DNA of 32,540 nt from Granulicella sp. S190 (GTDB lineage: Bacteria > Acidobacteriota > Terriglobia > Terriglobales > Acidobacteriaceae): the NCBI RefSeq assembly GCF_009766095.1, contig NZ_LMUD01000004.1:1-32540 (forward strand), written 5' to 3'. Both the position numbers and the translations under genes were made by a program. Shown one piece after another: positions 16,202 through 25,500 of this stretch. The stretch's first letter is position 1; each line of letters opens with the position of its first letter. The notes under the pieces are model-generated. The model was not told where the DNA came from. It worked only from the letters and a program-made list of their open reading frames with translations, and did no database searches.

Positions 16202-18205
16202 ATGTTGAGCGTACGATCGGTCGCCTTCTTCTTCGCCAGCCTCGCAGTGAACTTTTTTTGCGCGCCGTCCATTCACGCGCAATCTGAGCCGGTCGAGGTC
16301 AGCTCTCCTGATCACCGCATCGCACTCCACTTTGCGATAAAACGTGCCAAAGGATCGAGCTCAGGAGATGGGCAGCTTGTCTACTCCCTCTACTTTCGTG
16401 GCAAACCCATGTTCGAAGAGTCGACTCTTCGCCTGGAACTGGCAAACCAGCCTGTGCTTGGCTCGGTGGTTCACATTGTCAGCAGTACCCATGGTTCGAG
16501 TGTCAGCCAATACAAGTTGCTGATAGGGAAGACCTCCGAGGTTCACGATGCCTACAATGAAATCACAATCGATGTAAGCGAGTCGTTGCCTTCAGGACGC
16601 AAATTTTCGGTGGAGGCCCGCGTCTACAACGACGCTGTTTCCTTTCGCTACCATGTTCCGCAGCAGCCGGGGCTTGCGCGCTATCAACTCACCCAGGAAG
16701 ACACCGAATTCCGGCCGGTGACAGATGCAACAGCATGGACTCTGCGCCTCCCGAATTATCAAAGCGGCTACGAAAGCGAGTACACCCGGCAGGTACTGAG
16801 CGCACTGAGCAACCAGGGCGGAGTCTCGAGTTACATTCTCAACGGTTCGCCTGGATTGCTTCACCTGCCCGGAATCGCCTGGGCGGCTGTGGGAGAAGCT
16901 GACCTCGAAGGCAATTCTGCGATGTACCTCGAGAACCCTACCGGTAACTGGGGTGGTCACTATCTGGTCAGTAAGATCTCTCCTCCAGTCGACGGGAACG
17001 GTCCAGCGGTTGATGCGGCACTTCCCCATGACAGCGCCTGGCGTGTGGTGATGATCGGCGATAAGCCCGGCGATCTGATCGAGTCGACTGTGATGACCGA
17101 TCTCAATCCTGCGAGTCGAGTGGCCGACACGAGTTGGATCCATGATGGCAAAGCGTCGTGGGACTGGTGGAATGGGGACATTGGACCCGACGGCAAGTCT
17201 GCCTATACCACGGAGACCATGAAATATTATGTCGACTTCGCTGCCCAGTCCGGTTTCCCTTACATGATGCTGGATGCGGGATGGTCAACCAGCGACATTA
17301 CCAAGATGCGAGGCAATGTCGATGTCCCGGAGCTGGTACGGTATGCCGCAACCAAAAAGGTGAAGATATGGATCTGGTTGTATTCAAAGTCTGTCGCGGC
17401 GCAAATGAAGGAAGCGTTCCCTCTCTATGAAAAATGGGGCGTTGCCGGAGTCAAGATCGACTTTATTTTGAGGAACGATCAGCAGGGAATTCAGTGGTAC
17501 TACGACGTCGCCAGGTTGGCGGCAGAACATCATCTCTTGGTTGATTTCCATGGAGCAACCCAGCCCTGGGGAATGGAACGCACCTACCCGAATGTACTGA
17601 ACTACGAAGCGGTCCTGGGACTTGAGAACAATAAAGCCGGCCGACGCGATGGGCCGGTCGATCGCACTGTGTTCCCCTTCACTCGGATGCTAACTGGAGC
17701 CATGGATTACACGCCTGGCGGCTTCAATAATGTGACCGAAGAGGACTTTGTCGCTCTCGACAAGAACCCAATGGTCATGGGCACTCGCGCCCAGCAACTT
17801 GCCCTTTACGTTGTCTTCCAGGCGGGACTGGAGATGGTATCCGATGTGCCATCTATCTATCTCAACGACCCCAGCTTTAAGTTTCTGCGTGATGTTCCGA
17901 CAACATGGGATGAAACTCACGTGCTCGCTGGTGAGCCAGGCGAATTCATTACGATTGCCCGGAGAAATGGGCTGGAGTGGTATCTCGGAAGCATCACGAA
18001 CTGGACGCCGCGTGATCTGCATATTCCCCTCAAATTCCTAGGTAAAGGAGTGTACCGTGCGGAGATTTACAAGGATGCGCCTGATTCGGTCGAGAGTCCT
18101 AAGCACATCTCGATTCACAAACAGATCGTACATGGCGGGGAAACACTAAGTGTTTCACTTGTAAAAGGTGGGGGATGCGCGATTCGGTTTGTCCCGCTCC
18201 ACTAA
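16202..18205 (+). CDS. GH97 glycoside hydrolase, probably retaining alpha-galactosidase
   Basis: 667 residues with a signal peptide ending HA-Q at 26/27, so periplasmic. The N-terminal beta-sandwich (SPDHRIALHF, FRGKPMFEESTLRLEL) is followed by a barrel with WDWWNGDIGPDG, PYMMLDAGWS, GVAGVKIDFI, DFHGATQPWGMERTYPN and LNYEAVLGLE. GH97 contains inverting alpha-glucosidases (SusB) and retaining alpha-galactosidases. D420 in VKIDF fits the retaining group's nucleophile, and E475 lies 55 residues later, the same spacing as I recall for D415/E470 of Bacteroides BtGH97b. Start ATG 16202 follows GGAGAAAAC; the longer frame to 16130 has no signal peptide at its start. Its own promoter-operator module precedes it. 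Confidence 0.88.
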   Translation: MLSVRSVAFFFASLAVNFFCAPSIHAQSEPVEVSSPDHRIALHFAIKRAKGSSSGDGQLVYSLYFRGKPMFEESTLRLELANQPVLGSVVHIVSSTHGSSVSQYKLLIGKTSEVHDAYNEITIDVSESLPSGRKFSVEARVYNDAVSFRYHVPQQPGLARYQLTQEDTEFRPVTDATAWTLRLPNYQSGYESEYTRQVLSALSNQGGVSSYILNGSPGLLHLPGIAWAAVGEADLEGNSAMYLENPTGNWGGHYLVSKISPPVDGNGPAVDAALPHDSAWRVVMIGDKPGDLIESTVMTDLNPASRVADTSWIHDGKASWDWWNGDIGPDGKSAYTTETMKYYVDFAAQSGFPYMMLDAGWSTSDITKMRGNVDVPELVRYAATKKVKIWIWLYSKSVAAQMKEAFPLYEKWGVAGVKIDFILRNDQQGIQWYYDVARLAAEHHLLVDFHGATQPWGMERTYPNVLNYEAVLGLENNKAGRRDGPVDRTVFPFTRMLTGAMDYTPGGFNNVTEEDFVALDKNPMVMGTRAQQLALYVVFQAGLEMVSDVPSIYLNDPSFKFLRDVPTTWDETHVLAGEPGEFITIARRNGLEWYLGSITNWTPRDLHIPLKFLGKGVYRAEIYKDAPDSVESPKHISIHKQIVHGGETLSVSLVKGGGCAIRFVPLH

Positions 18206-18372
18206 ATAATCCTGGGATAGGTTTCTTGAAGACTGGTTCTAACCAATGCAACTTTCTCGACAGTCGCAATACGGTGGCGAGGTCCACCGAGATGAGCTTT
18301 GGATGGTCGGACCTCAGCTTGGTCTAGGGTGCTCAGAGCATTGATCGCGTAGCAAGATCCGTACTTGAATAC

Positions 18373-18384
18373 GTTGTCGTTACC
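18373..18384. promoter_or_regulatory. LacI-type operator-like site upstream of the TonB receptor gene
   Basis: GTTGTCGTTACC is one base off the reverse complement of GGTAACGATAAC and has the central CG. It lies about 160 bases before the second, stronger site at 18533, a distance compatible with looping by a tetrameric LacI protein. Confidence 0.5.
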
Positions 18385-18520
18385 GAGTATTGCTTCGCAT
18401 TTCTCTAAGTACCCTCTCCAAAAGAATGTTGACAGGATCCTGTTTTAAATGGCACGAATAGAGGAATAAAGAGGCCACTCCGTCGATACAGAGTCAAGAA
18501 TTTTATGGGAATAAAAAAAA

Positions 18521-18545
18521 ATACTTGACAGCGGTAACGATAACG
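18521..18545 (+). promoter_or_regulatory. promoter-operator module before the TonB receptor gene
   Basis: This 25-base block is the same as that at 16072-16096 except at one position. It holds TTGACA (18525-18530) and GGTAACGATAAC (18533-18544), preceded by an A-run at 18513-18521. A -10 is not clear. If transcription starts just downstream, the receptor mRNA has a leader of roughly 270 bases; I see no gene in 18206-18826. Confidence 0.65.
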
Positions 18546-18826
18546 AAATAGCCTCACTTGCGATTAATAAATCTATCTTTGGACGAAATGAATGCCTGCG
18601 GTCTCCCGGCTTTTTCGGCCGCACACATTCAAGACTCCTAAACAGAGAAGCACGGAGTAAGCAACGTATGATTTTTGTCCCACGAGTACGATGGCCCTGA
18701 TCCGGTAGGGTTCCAACGCGAAGAAAGAATTGAAATAGCTCGTCGTTCCAGGCGACAGCGAAGTAGTGCGTCCAGAGCTCTTCACGCACCCAACAGATTT
18801 ATCAAAGGCCAGTTCGAGAGGAATCA

Positions 18827-21800
18827 ATGAAATTCATAAGACTCTGGAGTGTCTGCTTAGCCATCCTGATGTTGCCCGCCGTTTTGAGCGCGCAACAGTT
18901 TACGGGGAGAGTGACAGACTCGACCGGCGCTGCCGTGCCGAAGGCGAAGGTCACTGTTTTGAACCAGGCGACTAATGTTGCCAGCTCTACGACCACTACC
19001 GGTGACGGCGACTATACCGTCCCCTATCTAAAGCCAGGATTGTATAAGGTGAGCGTGGCGGCTCCTGGATTCGACCTTGAGACGAAGACAGACATTACTC
19101 TGCAGGTGAGCCAAACGGTAAGTCTAGACTTTGCACTCAAGATTGGCTCTGTCGACTTGACGGTCAGTGTCAGCGGCGAACAGTTGGATCGCAGTAAAGC
19201 GGACGTGGGTGAGGTGGTTGAAAACGAACGTGTCAACGAGCTGCCGCTCAACGGAGGAGACTTGGGACAGCTTGCCCAATTGAGCGCTGGCACCTACTAC
19301 GGCGGGAACGTCTTGTATACGCGGCCGTTCGATAATTCAGTGGCAGATCTGTCGATCAACGGCGCGCAAGCAGCTGAAAACCTACTTTTACTTGATGGCG
19401 TCTCCAACGAGGCCGCCCATGGTGATGCATATAACGGAACAAACTCACAAATAGGATATATCGCTCCAATTCAGTCAACGCAGGAGTTTAAAGTAGTCAC
19501 CGTCCCCCTTGACGCTGCTTACGGACGCCTTCAAGGTGGAGCACTCGACATAACCTTGAAGTCGGGTACAAATCAACTGCATGGAAGCGTCTACGAGTTT
19601 GCGCGCAGAGGATGGCTTGATGCCAATCTCTGGTCCAACGACTTCGCCGGCCTTCCTAAGGCTGCGCACACCCGAGACCAGTATGGCGCGCAGCTGGATG
19701 GTCCCCTTGTCATTCCCCACCTCTATAACGGCCGCGATAAAACATTCTTTGTCGCCCAGTTCGAGAATTGGAAGGAAGTTTTTCCTGGTACCGCTCTCGA
19801 CAGTGTTCCCGATCCGGCTTGGCTAAACGGTGATTTCAGCAATCTGACCTACTTTGATAAGCCCTCGAGTTCGCAAAAGCCCCTCATTATCTACGATCCT
19901 TTGACGCTTCACAGCGACGGAACACGCGATCCGTTTCCTGGGAACATCATTCCACAGAGTCGCATTAGCCCATTTGCTAAAGCAATTCTCTCTTTGTACC
20001 CGACCCCAAACGCTAAGCCTAACGCTCAACAAAACTCCTATGTCAACAACTATGCCGCAGATACTTCTGTAAGAGATACCTATCGCAACGCACTTATCAA
20101 GGTCGACCAGGTAATCGGTTCGAATGACCGCGTGAGCATACGGTATGGCTGGTGGGAGAGGTCAGAGACCCAAAACCAAACCGGAATCCCAGGAGTTGGA
20201 GCCAATGGCGAGTTTCCTCATGCTGAGCGCGTCAATACGTTTTCGCCGGACTGGGTGCACACCATAACTCCCAATCTAGTTGCGGACTTTAAGGCTTCGG
20301 TGATTGTCCGCGGCAATGAATTGAACTCAGGACCACTTGGCTACGATCTCAGTCAGTTGGGACTGTCGAGCAGCTTCATCTCATCGCTTGGCATATTTGG
20401 GCATTCTCTTCCGCAGACTAATTTCAATAATAATGAATTCACTTCAATTGGAAATACGGGCGGTGAGTTTACAGTGGGTGATTCCTTGGCTCTATTGCCG
20501 AGCGTGACCTACGTTCGCGGCAAGCATACTATTCGTGCCGGGTTTGACTGGCGCATTCTTCAGTGGTCCTGGAGAAACATCCGCGGAGGCACCACTCTCA
20601 ACAACGATCGTACCTGGACGCAGCGGGATTACCAGAACGGAGACGTCGCCAGCGGAAATAGCGTCGCGTCATTTCTGCTCGGTACCGCTGTTTCCTCAGG
20701 TTCAGGCGTACAGATAAATCCATTAGCGTTCTATTCCCAACACTACTATGCGCCATTTATTCAGGATGACTGGAAGGTATTGCCAAAGCTCACGCTGAAC
20801 CTTGGCTTCCGGTATGACCTCAACGGCAGTGTCGTGGAGCGTCACAATCGAGTCGACTACGAGTTCAACCAGAATGTCACTAACCCGATCACATCCCAGG
20901 TAAGCTCTCCGTATTTGAATGGGCCGGTGATGGGCGGCCTAGAGTTCGTCGGTGTAAATGGTAATCCAAGAGCGTTCAATGCTCTCGTAAAGACCAACCT
21001 GCAGCCGCGTCTTGGTTTCTCATATTCCCCGGTAGACAAAACTGTTGTACATGGTGGGTTCGGAGTCTTTTTCCTGAATCCAAATCCCGGGCCGAACCAA
21101 CTAGGCTTCTCGTCGACAACTCAATATAACGCCTCAAACGACAACAATAAGACACCGACTCAAAATCTAGGCGTTGGTGGAGCTGCTCCCAATCCCTTCC
21201 CAAGCGTCACTCAGCCCACAGGCTCTTCGCTGGGCTATCTGACAGGACTGGGTCAATCACCCTTCTATCTCAATCCATTTTTCAGAACGCCTAAGACCTA
21301 CCAGTATGTCGTTGGAATTCAGCAACAGTTCAACAAGGGTAGCGTCGTGGAGTTGAATTATGTAGGAACTCGGACCCGAAAACTAGGGACCAGTGACAAT
21401 ATCAATCGTATCTCTACGGCTGCTTATGCTCAGTGCAACCCGGAACTCGGAGGTAATCCCGACGTTTGCGACAACGACGCAAATTCTTTGGTTACAAACC
21501 CGTTTCAGGGAGTTGCAGCGTTTCAGGGTTCCAACTATTACACAAATCCGGTCATCCAAGCCATAAACTTCACCAGATCCTTCCCGGCCTTTGGGGATAT
21601 TACTGAGTACGACATCAATGGCGGCAAGGCCTGGTACAACTCTTTGCAGTTGACCGCTACGCAGCGTGTCAGCCAATCATTCACCCTACACGGCACCTGG
21701 ACTTGGTCGAAGTTTATGGATGCAGGCGGATTTACTGACACAACTTACCGTGTCCTTTCCCGTCACATCGACAGCGCTGACTTTGCCCACCGTATCACAT

Positions 21801-22396
21801 TCTCAGGTTACTGGCTTCTGCCCGTGGGACGAGGACGTCAGTTCCTCGGTCACGTCAACCGCCTGGTCGATGCTGCAATCGGAGGGTGGGAGATGTCGAC
21901 GATCGTCAGTTGGCAGACAGGTATGCCATGGCAGCTGAATGGCAAAACGGACCTCTTCGGGAATGTTCAAATCGACCGCAAGGTTACACCCACGACTATT
22001 ACCGGTGTAAATACTTCATGCGTGGCCCAGTGGGAACGACAGGGGAATGGGAGCTACGCTCTTGAAGCCATAGGAAGCGGCGGCAGTAGCTGCGGAGGCT
22101 CATATAACCTCATCTCTATCCCGACAACTTACGGGATCCAGCCGAATGTGAACTACACAGGAGTCCGCAACCCAGGTTCTAACGATGTGGACGCCAGTCT
22201 GTCGAAAAACTTCGACATCTACGAGCGCCTGCGTGCGCAGTTCAGGGTTGATGCATTCAATCTGCCGAACCATCCTGTCTTTTCGGCGAACTACGATAAC
22301 AGTCCATCAGACGGAACATTTGGTCAGATCGTAAAAGCCTCTGGACAAAGTAATCAACCGCGCGATGTCCAACTCACATTCAAAGTGACCTGGTGA
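18827..22396 (+). CDS. Oar-type TonB-dependent receptor with carboxypeptidase-regulatory N-domain
   Basis: 1189 residues, outer membrane. A signal peptide (MKFIRLWSVCLAILMLPAVLSAQ) is followed by a carboxypeptidase-regulatory beta-sandwich at about 25-105 (GRVTDSTGAAVPKAKVTV, YTVPYLKPGLYKVSVAAPGF), a plug region (VVENERVNELPLNGGD, SINGAQAAENLLLLDGVSNE, GGALDITLKSGTNQLHGSVY) and a long beta-barrel ending in the aromatic VQLTFKVTW typical of outer-membrane proteins. Acidobacteriota carry many of these large receptors, and those beside glycosidases are taken to import oligosaccharides. ATG 18827 follows GAGAGGAA. No SusD-like partner is present, as usual outside Bacteroidota. Expression is probably controlled by the two operator sites upstream. 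Confidence 0.93.
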   Translation: MKFIRLWSVCLAILMLPAVLSAQQFTGRVTDSTGAAVPKAKVTVLNQATNVASSTTTTGDGDYTVPYLKPGLYKVSVAAPGFDLETKTDITLQVSQTVSLDFALKIGSVDLTVSVSGEQLDRSKADVGEVVENERVNELPLNGGDLGQLAQLSAGTYYGGNVLYTRPFDNSVADLSINGAQAAENLLLLDGVSNEAAHGDAYNGTNSQIGYIAPIQSTQEFKVVTVPLDAAYGRLQGGALDITLKSGTNQLHGSVYEFARRGWLDANLWSNDFAGLPKAAHTRDQYGAQLDGPLVIPHLYNGRDKTFFVAQFENWKEVFPGTALDSVPDPAWLNGDFSNLTYFDKPSSSQKPLIIYDPLTLHSDGTRDPFPGNIIPQSRISPFAKAILSLYPTPNAKPNAQQNSYVNNYAADTSVRDTYRNALIKVDQVIGSNDRVSIRYGWWERSETQNQTGIPGVGANGEFPHAERVNTFSPDWVHTITPNLVADFKASVIVRGNELNSGPLGYDLSQLGLSSSFISSLGIFGHSLPQTNFNNNEFTSIGNTGGEFTVGDSLALLPSVTYVRGKHTIRAGFDWRILQWSWRNIRGGTTLNNDRTWTQRDYQNGDVASGNSVASFLLGTAVSSGSGVQINPLAFYSQHYYAPFIQDDWKVLPKLTLNLGFRYDLNGSVVERHNRVDYEFNQNVTNPITSQVSSPYLNGPVMGGLEFVGVNGNPRAFNALVKTNLQPRLGFSYSPVDKTVVHGGFGVFFLNPNPGPNQLGFSSTTQYNASNDNNKTPTQNLGVGGAAPNPFPSVTQPTGSSLGYLTGLGQSPFYLNPFFRTPKTYQYVVGIQQQFNKGSVVELNYVGTRTRKLGTSDNINRISTAAYAQCNPELGGNPDVCDNDANSLVTNPFQGVAAFQGSNYYTNPVIQAINFTRSFPAFGDITEYDINGGKAWYNSLQLTATQRVSQSFTLHGTWTWSKFMDAGGFTDTTYRVLSRHIDSADFAHRITFSGYWLLPVGRGRQFLGHVNRLVDAAIGGWEMSTIVSWQTGMPWQLNGKTDLFGNVQIDRKVTPTTITGVNTSCVAQWERQGNGSYALEAIGSGGSSCGGSYNLISIPTTYGIQPNVNYTGVRNPGSNDVDASLSKNFDIYERLRAQFRVDAFNLPNHPVFSANYDNSPSDGTFGQIVKASGQSNQPRDVQLTFKVTW

Positions 22397-22429
22397 GAGC
22401 TGCTCTCTTATCGGGAGTTACGTGACCTG

Positions 22430-22457
22430 ATGCCGCGTCTGTATGCGGGTGCGGCAT
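22430..22457 (+). other. hairpin in the receptor-GH27 intergenic space
   Basis: ATGCCGC (22430-22436) pairs with GCGGCAT (22451-22457) around a 14-base loop. There is no T-run, so it is not a classical terminator. It may stabilise or process the mRNA between the receptor and the downstream lipoprotein gene. Confidence 0.4.
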
Positions 22458-22535
22458 TCGCCAACCTTCAACCGGATCTGTAATCCGCACCGTTTCACAA
22501 CGCTGTAAGTCTTGACCGAATTAGAGGAGACTGCC

Positions 22536-25500
22536 ATGGTTCGCAAACAGGTAACAGAAATGCGCATATCGGGAGATACCTGGCAACGCCGTCTGTGCGT
22601 TAGCCTTTGCTTGCTTACGATTCTGGCCATCACTTCCCTTACAGGTTGCAGTGGCGGTTCGGTCGCTCCATCAGCGATGACGGTTTCTTCTATGACACCG
22701 AACACCGCGTACACAACTGGAGGGCAGGTCGTATTTTCAGGCACCCATTTCACGCCAGATATGAACGTCTCATTTGGCGGAGCTGCTGCCCAAAAAATAT
22801 ACTTCCAAAGTTCAACTCTGATTACTGCAATTACACCTGTTGTCTCTTCAGTGGCAACTGTAGATGTTGCACTCAGCGCACCTGGCGGATCGGTCACCTT
22901 GCCGAAAGCTTTGACTTACACCGTACCTCCACCCCCCGTAAAACCAGGTGACTGTTCGACTCTGCCATGCACATATCAGGCAGTAAGTTCGGAGAACACG
23001 TTCCTCGGCACTGCAGCACCCACAACGTGTGCCGGGTGCACCAACGGACAAAAAGTAGGAAGTCTGGGTTTCGGCGGCTGGGTCATCATCAATAACGTGT
23101 ATGCTCCTGCGGATGGCAACTACACCCTCAGCATCATAGGCTGTGAGGGCGCGGGGACCCAAACCTATAAGGTGCTGGTCAACGGCGGTAGCGCCATCAG
23201 TGTTCCTCTCTCAGGAAACAATTGGTTCGCAGATGCGGCCCCGGTGTCGATCACCGTACCGCTCAAAGCTGGTGGCGGAAACACCATTCAGTTGGGCAAC
23301 GATACGGATTGGTCTCCTGACGTTGTTTCAGTCACAGTCAACGCTTCCAATAGCAGCGCTCCTACTCTGACATCGGTCGCGCCAAATCAGGTTCTTCTGT
23401 CAGGTGGCCAGGTTGTACTTGTCGGCACTAACTTCACATCCAGCACGGCGGTCACTTTCGGAGGAATTGCAGCCACAGCGGCAACCCTTCAAAGTTCGAC
23501 GCAGATGACAGCAACTGCGCCAGCAGTCAAGTCGGGGGGAACGGTCGACGTAGGGGTTAGCTCTTCTAACGGAATGGCGACCCTCTCAAAAGGACTTACC
23601 TACATCCAGTGCAACGCGCTGCCATGCACCTATCAAGCTGCTGATGGTGGAAACACGCTGGTAGGCAATGCGGCAGTCGGGACGTGCACTGGATGCGCAC
23701 AGGGGGTCAAAGTTGGAAGCCTCGGGAACGGGAGCGATGTCATCTTTAATAATGTGTACGCCCCAGCTGCTGGGAACTACACCGTTACGATCACAGGCTG
23801 TGAAGGTGCAGGAACTCAAAACTATCAAGTCATAGTGAATGGCGGAACTCCTCTCACAGTTCCGCTCGTCGGGAATAATTGGGATGCGCCAGCGGCTCCG
23901 GTCTCTATCACGGTCGAACTCGCAGCAGGTGGCAACAATACCATTGAGCTCGGTAATGCTGACGATTACTCTCCTGACGTCGTCTCGATTGCGCTGAGTC
24001 CTGCAAATGCCGCGACGATTCCGACCGTAGCTTCTATTGCTCCGGCTCAGCTTCCGATCACTGGCGGTCAGGTCGTCATCAATGGGACAAACTTTACACC
24101 GGATACCACCGTCACCTTCGGTGGCGTAGCTGCACCTCCGATCTCATTCCAAAGCGCCAACCAATTTACCGTGACGGCGCCCGCGAATGCCACCGTCGGG
24201 GCTGTAGACGTCGCGGTGACTTCCCCGGCGGACGGCACTGCCACTCTTTCCAAGGGGCTGTCCTATGTAGAGCCTGCAGCATGTACCAGCAGTACTTGCG
24301 TCTATCAGGCGTGGGATCCGCAAAACAGAATTAATGGAGGGGCAGCAGTCGCAAGCTGTCCTGGTTGCCTTAATGGCCTTAAGGTGGGTGGCATGGGCTA
24401 TGGCAATGGAGTTACGTTCAATAATGTGTATGCTCCTGTCGCCGGTAACTATATCGTTACGCTCGTTGGTTGCGAGGGTGGTGGAACGCAAACTTATCAG
24501 GTCTCGGCAAACGGAGGCGCTGCCAATAACGTACCTCTCTATGGAAACAACTGGTATGTTTCGACGCCGCCGGTGTCAACGGTCGTTGCGTTGAATGCAG
24601 GAAGCGCAAACACCATCACGGTCACAAATGCTCAGACCTGGTCGCCCGATATCGTTTATATCGCGGTCAATGCTGCAAATACGGGTGCACCCTCTTCACC
24701 GCAGCCTGTAACGATGTCCAATGGACAAAACCTGATCACCTACGATCTGAGCACTGGGCTCGCTACGTTTGCCAGCGGTGGTCAGAATAAGATCGCAGGC
24801 TTCTACAGCGAGGCCTACAGCGGTTCCACGCTGTATCGAAGCACCTCATCCTCGTATACCCGCACCGCATCGAATGGCACGAATGGCGAAACGGATATTA
24901 CTCTGACGGCATCCGACGGGTCGCCCACCATGATCCAGCGATTCATCATGAGCGCCAATCACTTCACCGTCCAGATCGAACTTGATGGTGCGAGTGCAGG
25001 TAGCAATGAGATGTCGCCTCTGTTGGTCAATCAGGCGGGGGCAGTTGACCTGGGGAGTTACACAGACCCGCGTTTCCTGATTGTCCCTTACGACAACAAT
25101 GCCTACTACAACTACAACGCCGAGACGCCGAACGGCTTGTCCGACACTGGCTCCGAAGTCGGGGCTTTCTATGACAACACCAGCCGTAATGGCCTGGTCA
25201 TTGGCTCGATAACTCACGACACATGGAAGACCGGTATCCAGTTCACGGGCAACGCGAACAAGTTGGACTTCCTCTGGGCGTATGGCGGGGCCAACAGCAC
25301 TGAGGATCAACTGCCTCACGGTGCAATAGCCGGTGCAAAGATCTTGTCTCCTGTGGTGATGGTGGGTTACTACGACGATTGGCGTAATGGGATGGAAGAC
25401 TTTGCCAATACGAACGCGCAGTACGCGCCGATGCTTGCATGGACCGGTCCGTCTCCGATGGGATGGAATAGCTGGGGCAAGATTCAAAGCAACCTGAGCT

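Noticed and set aside
18445..18827. minus-strand frames in the leader of the TonB receptor
   Set aside because: Short, overlapping in different frames, no ribosome sites and no motif; the stretch is better explained as promoter and leader.
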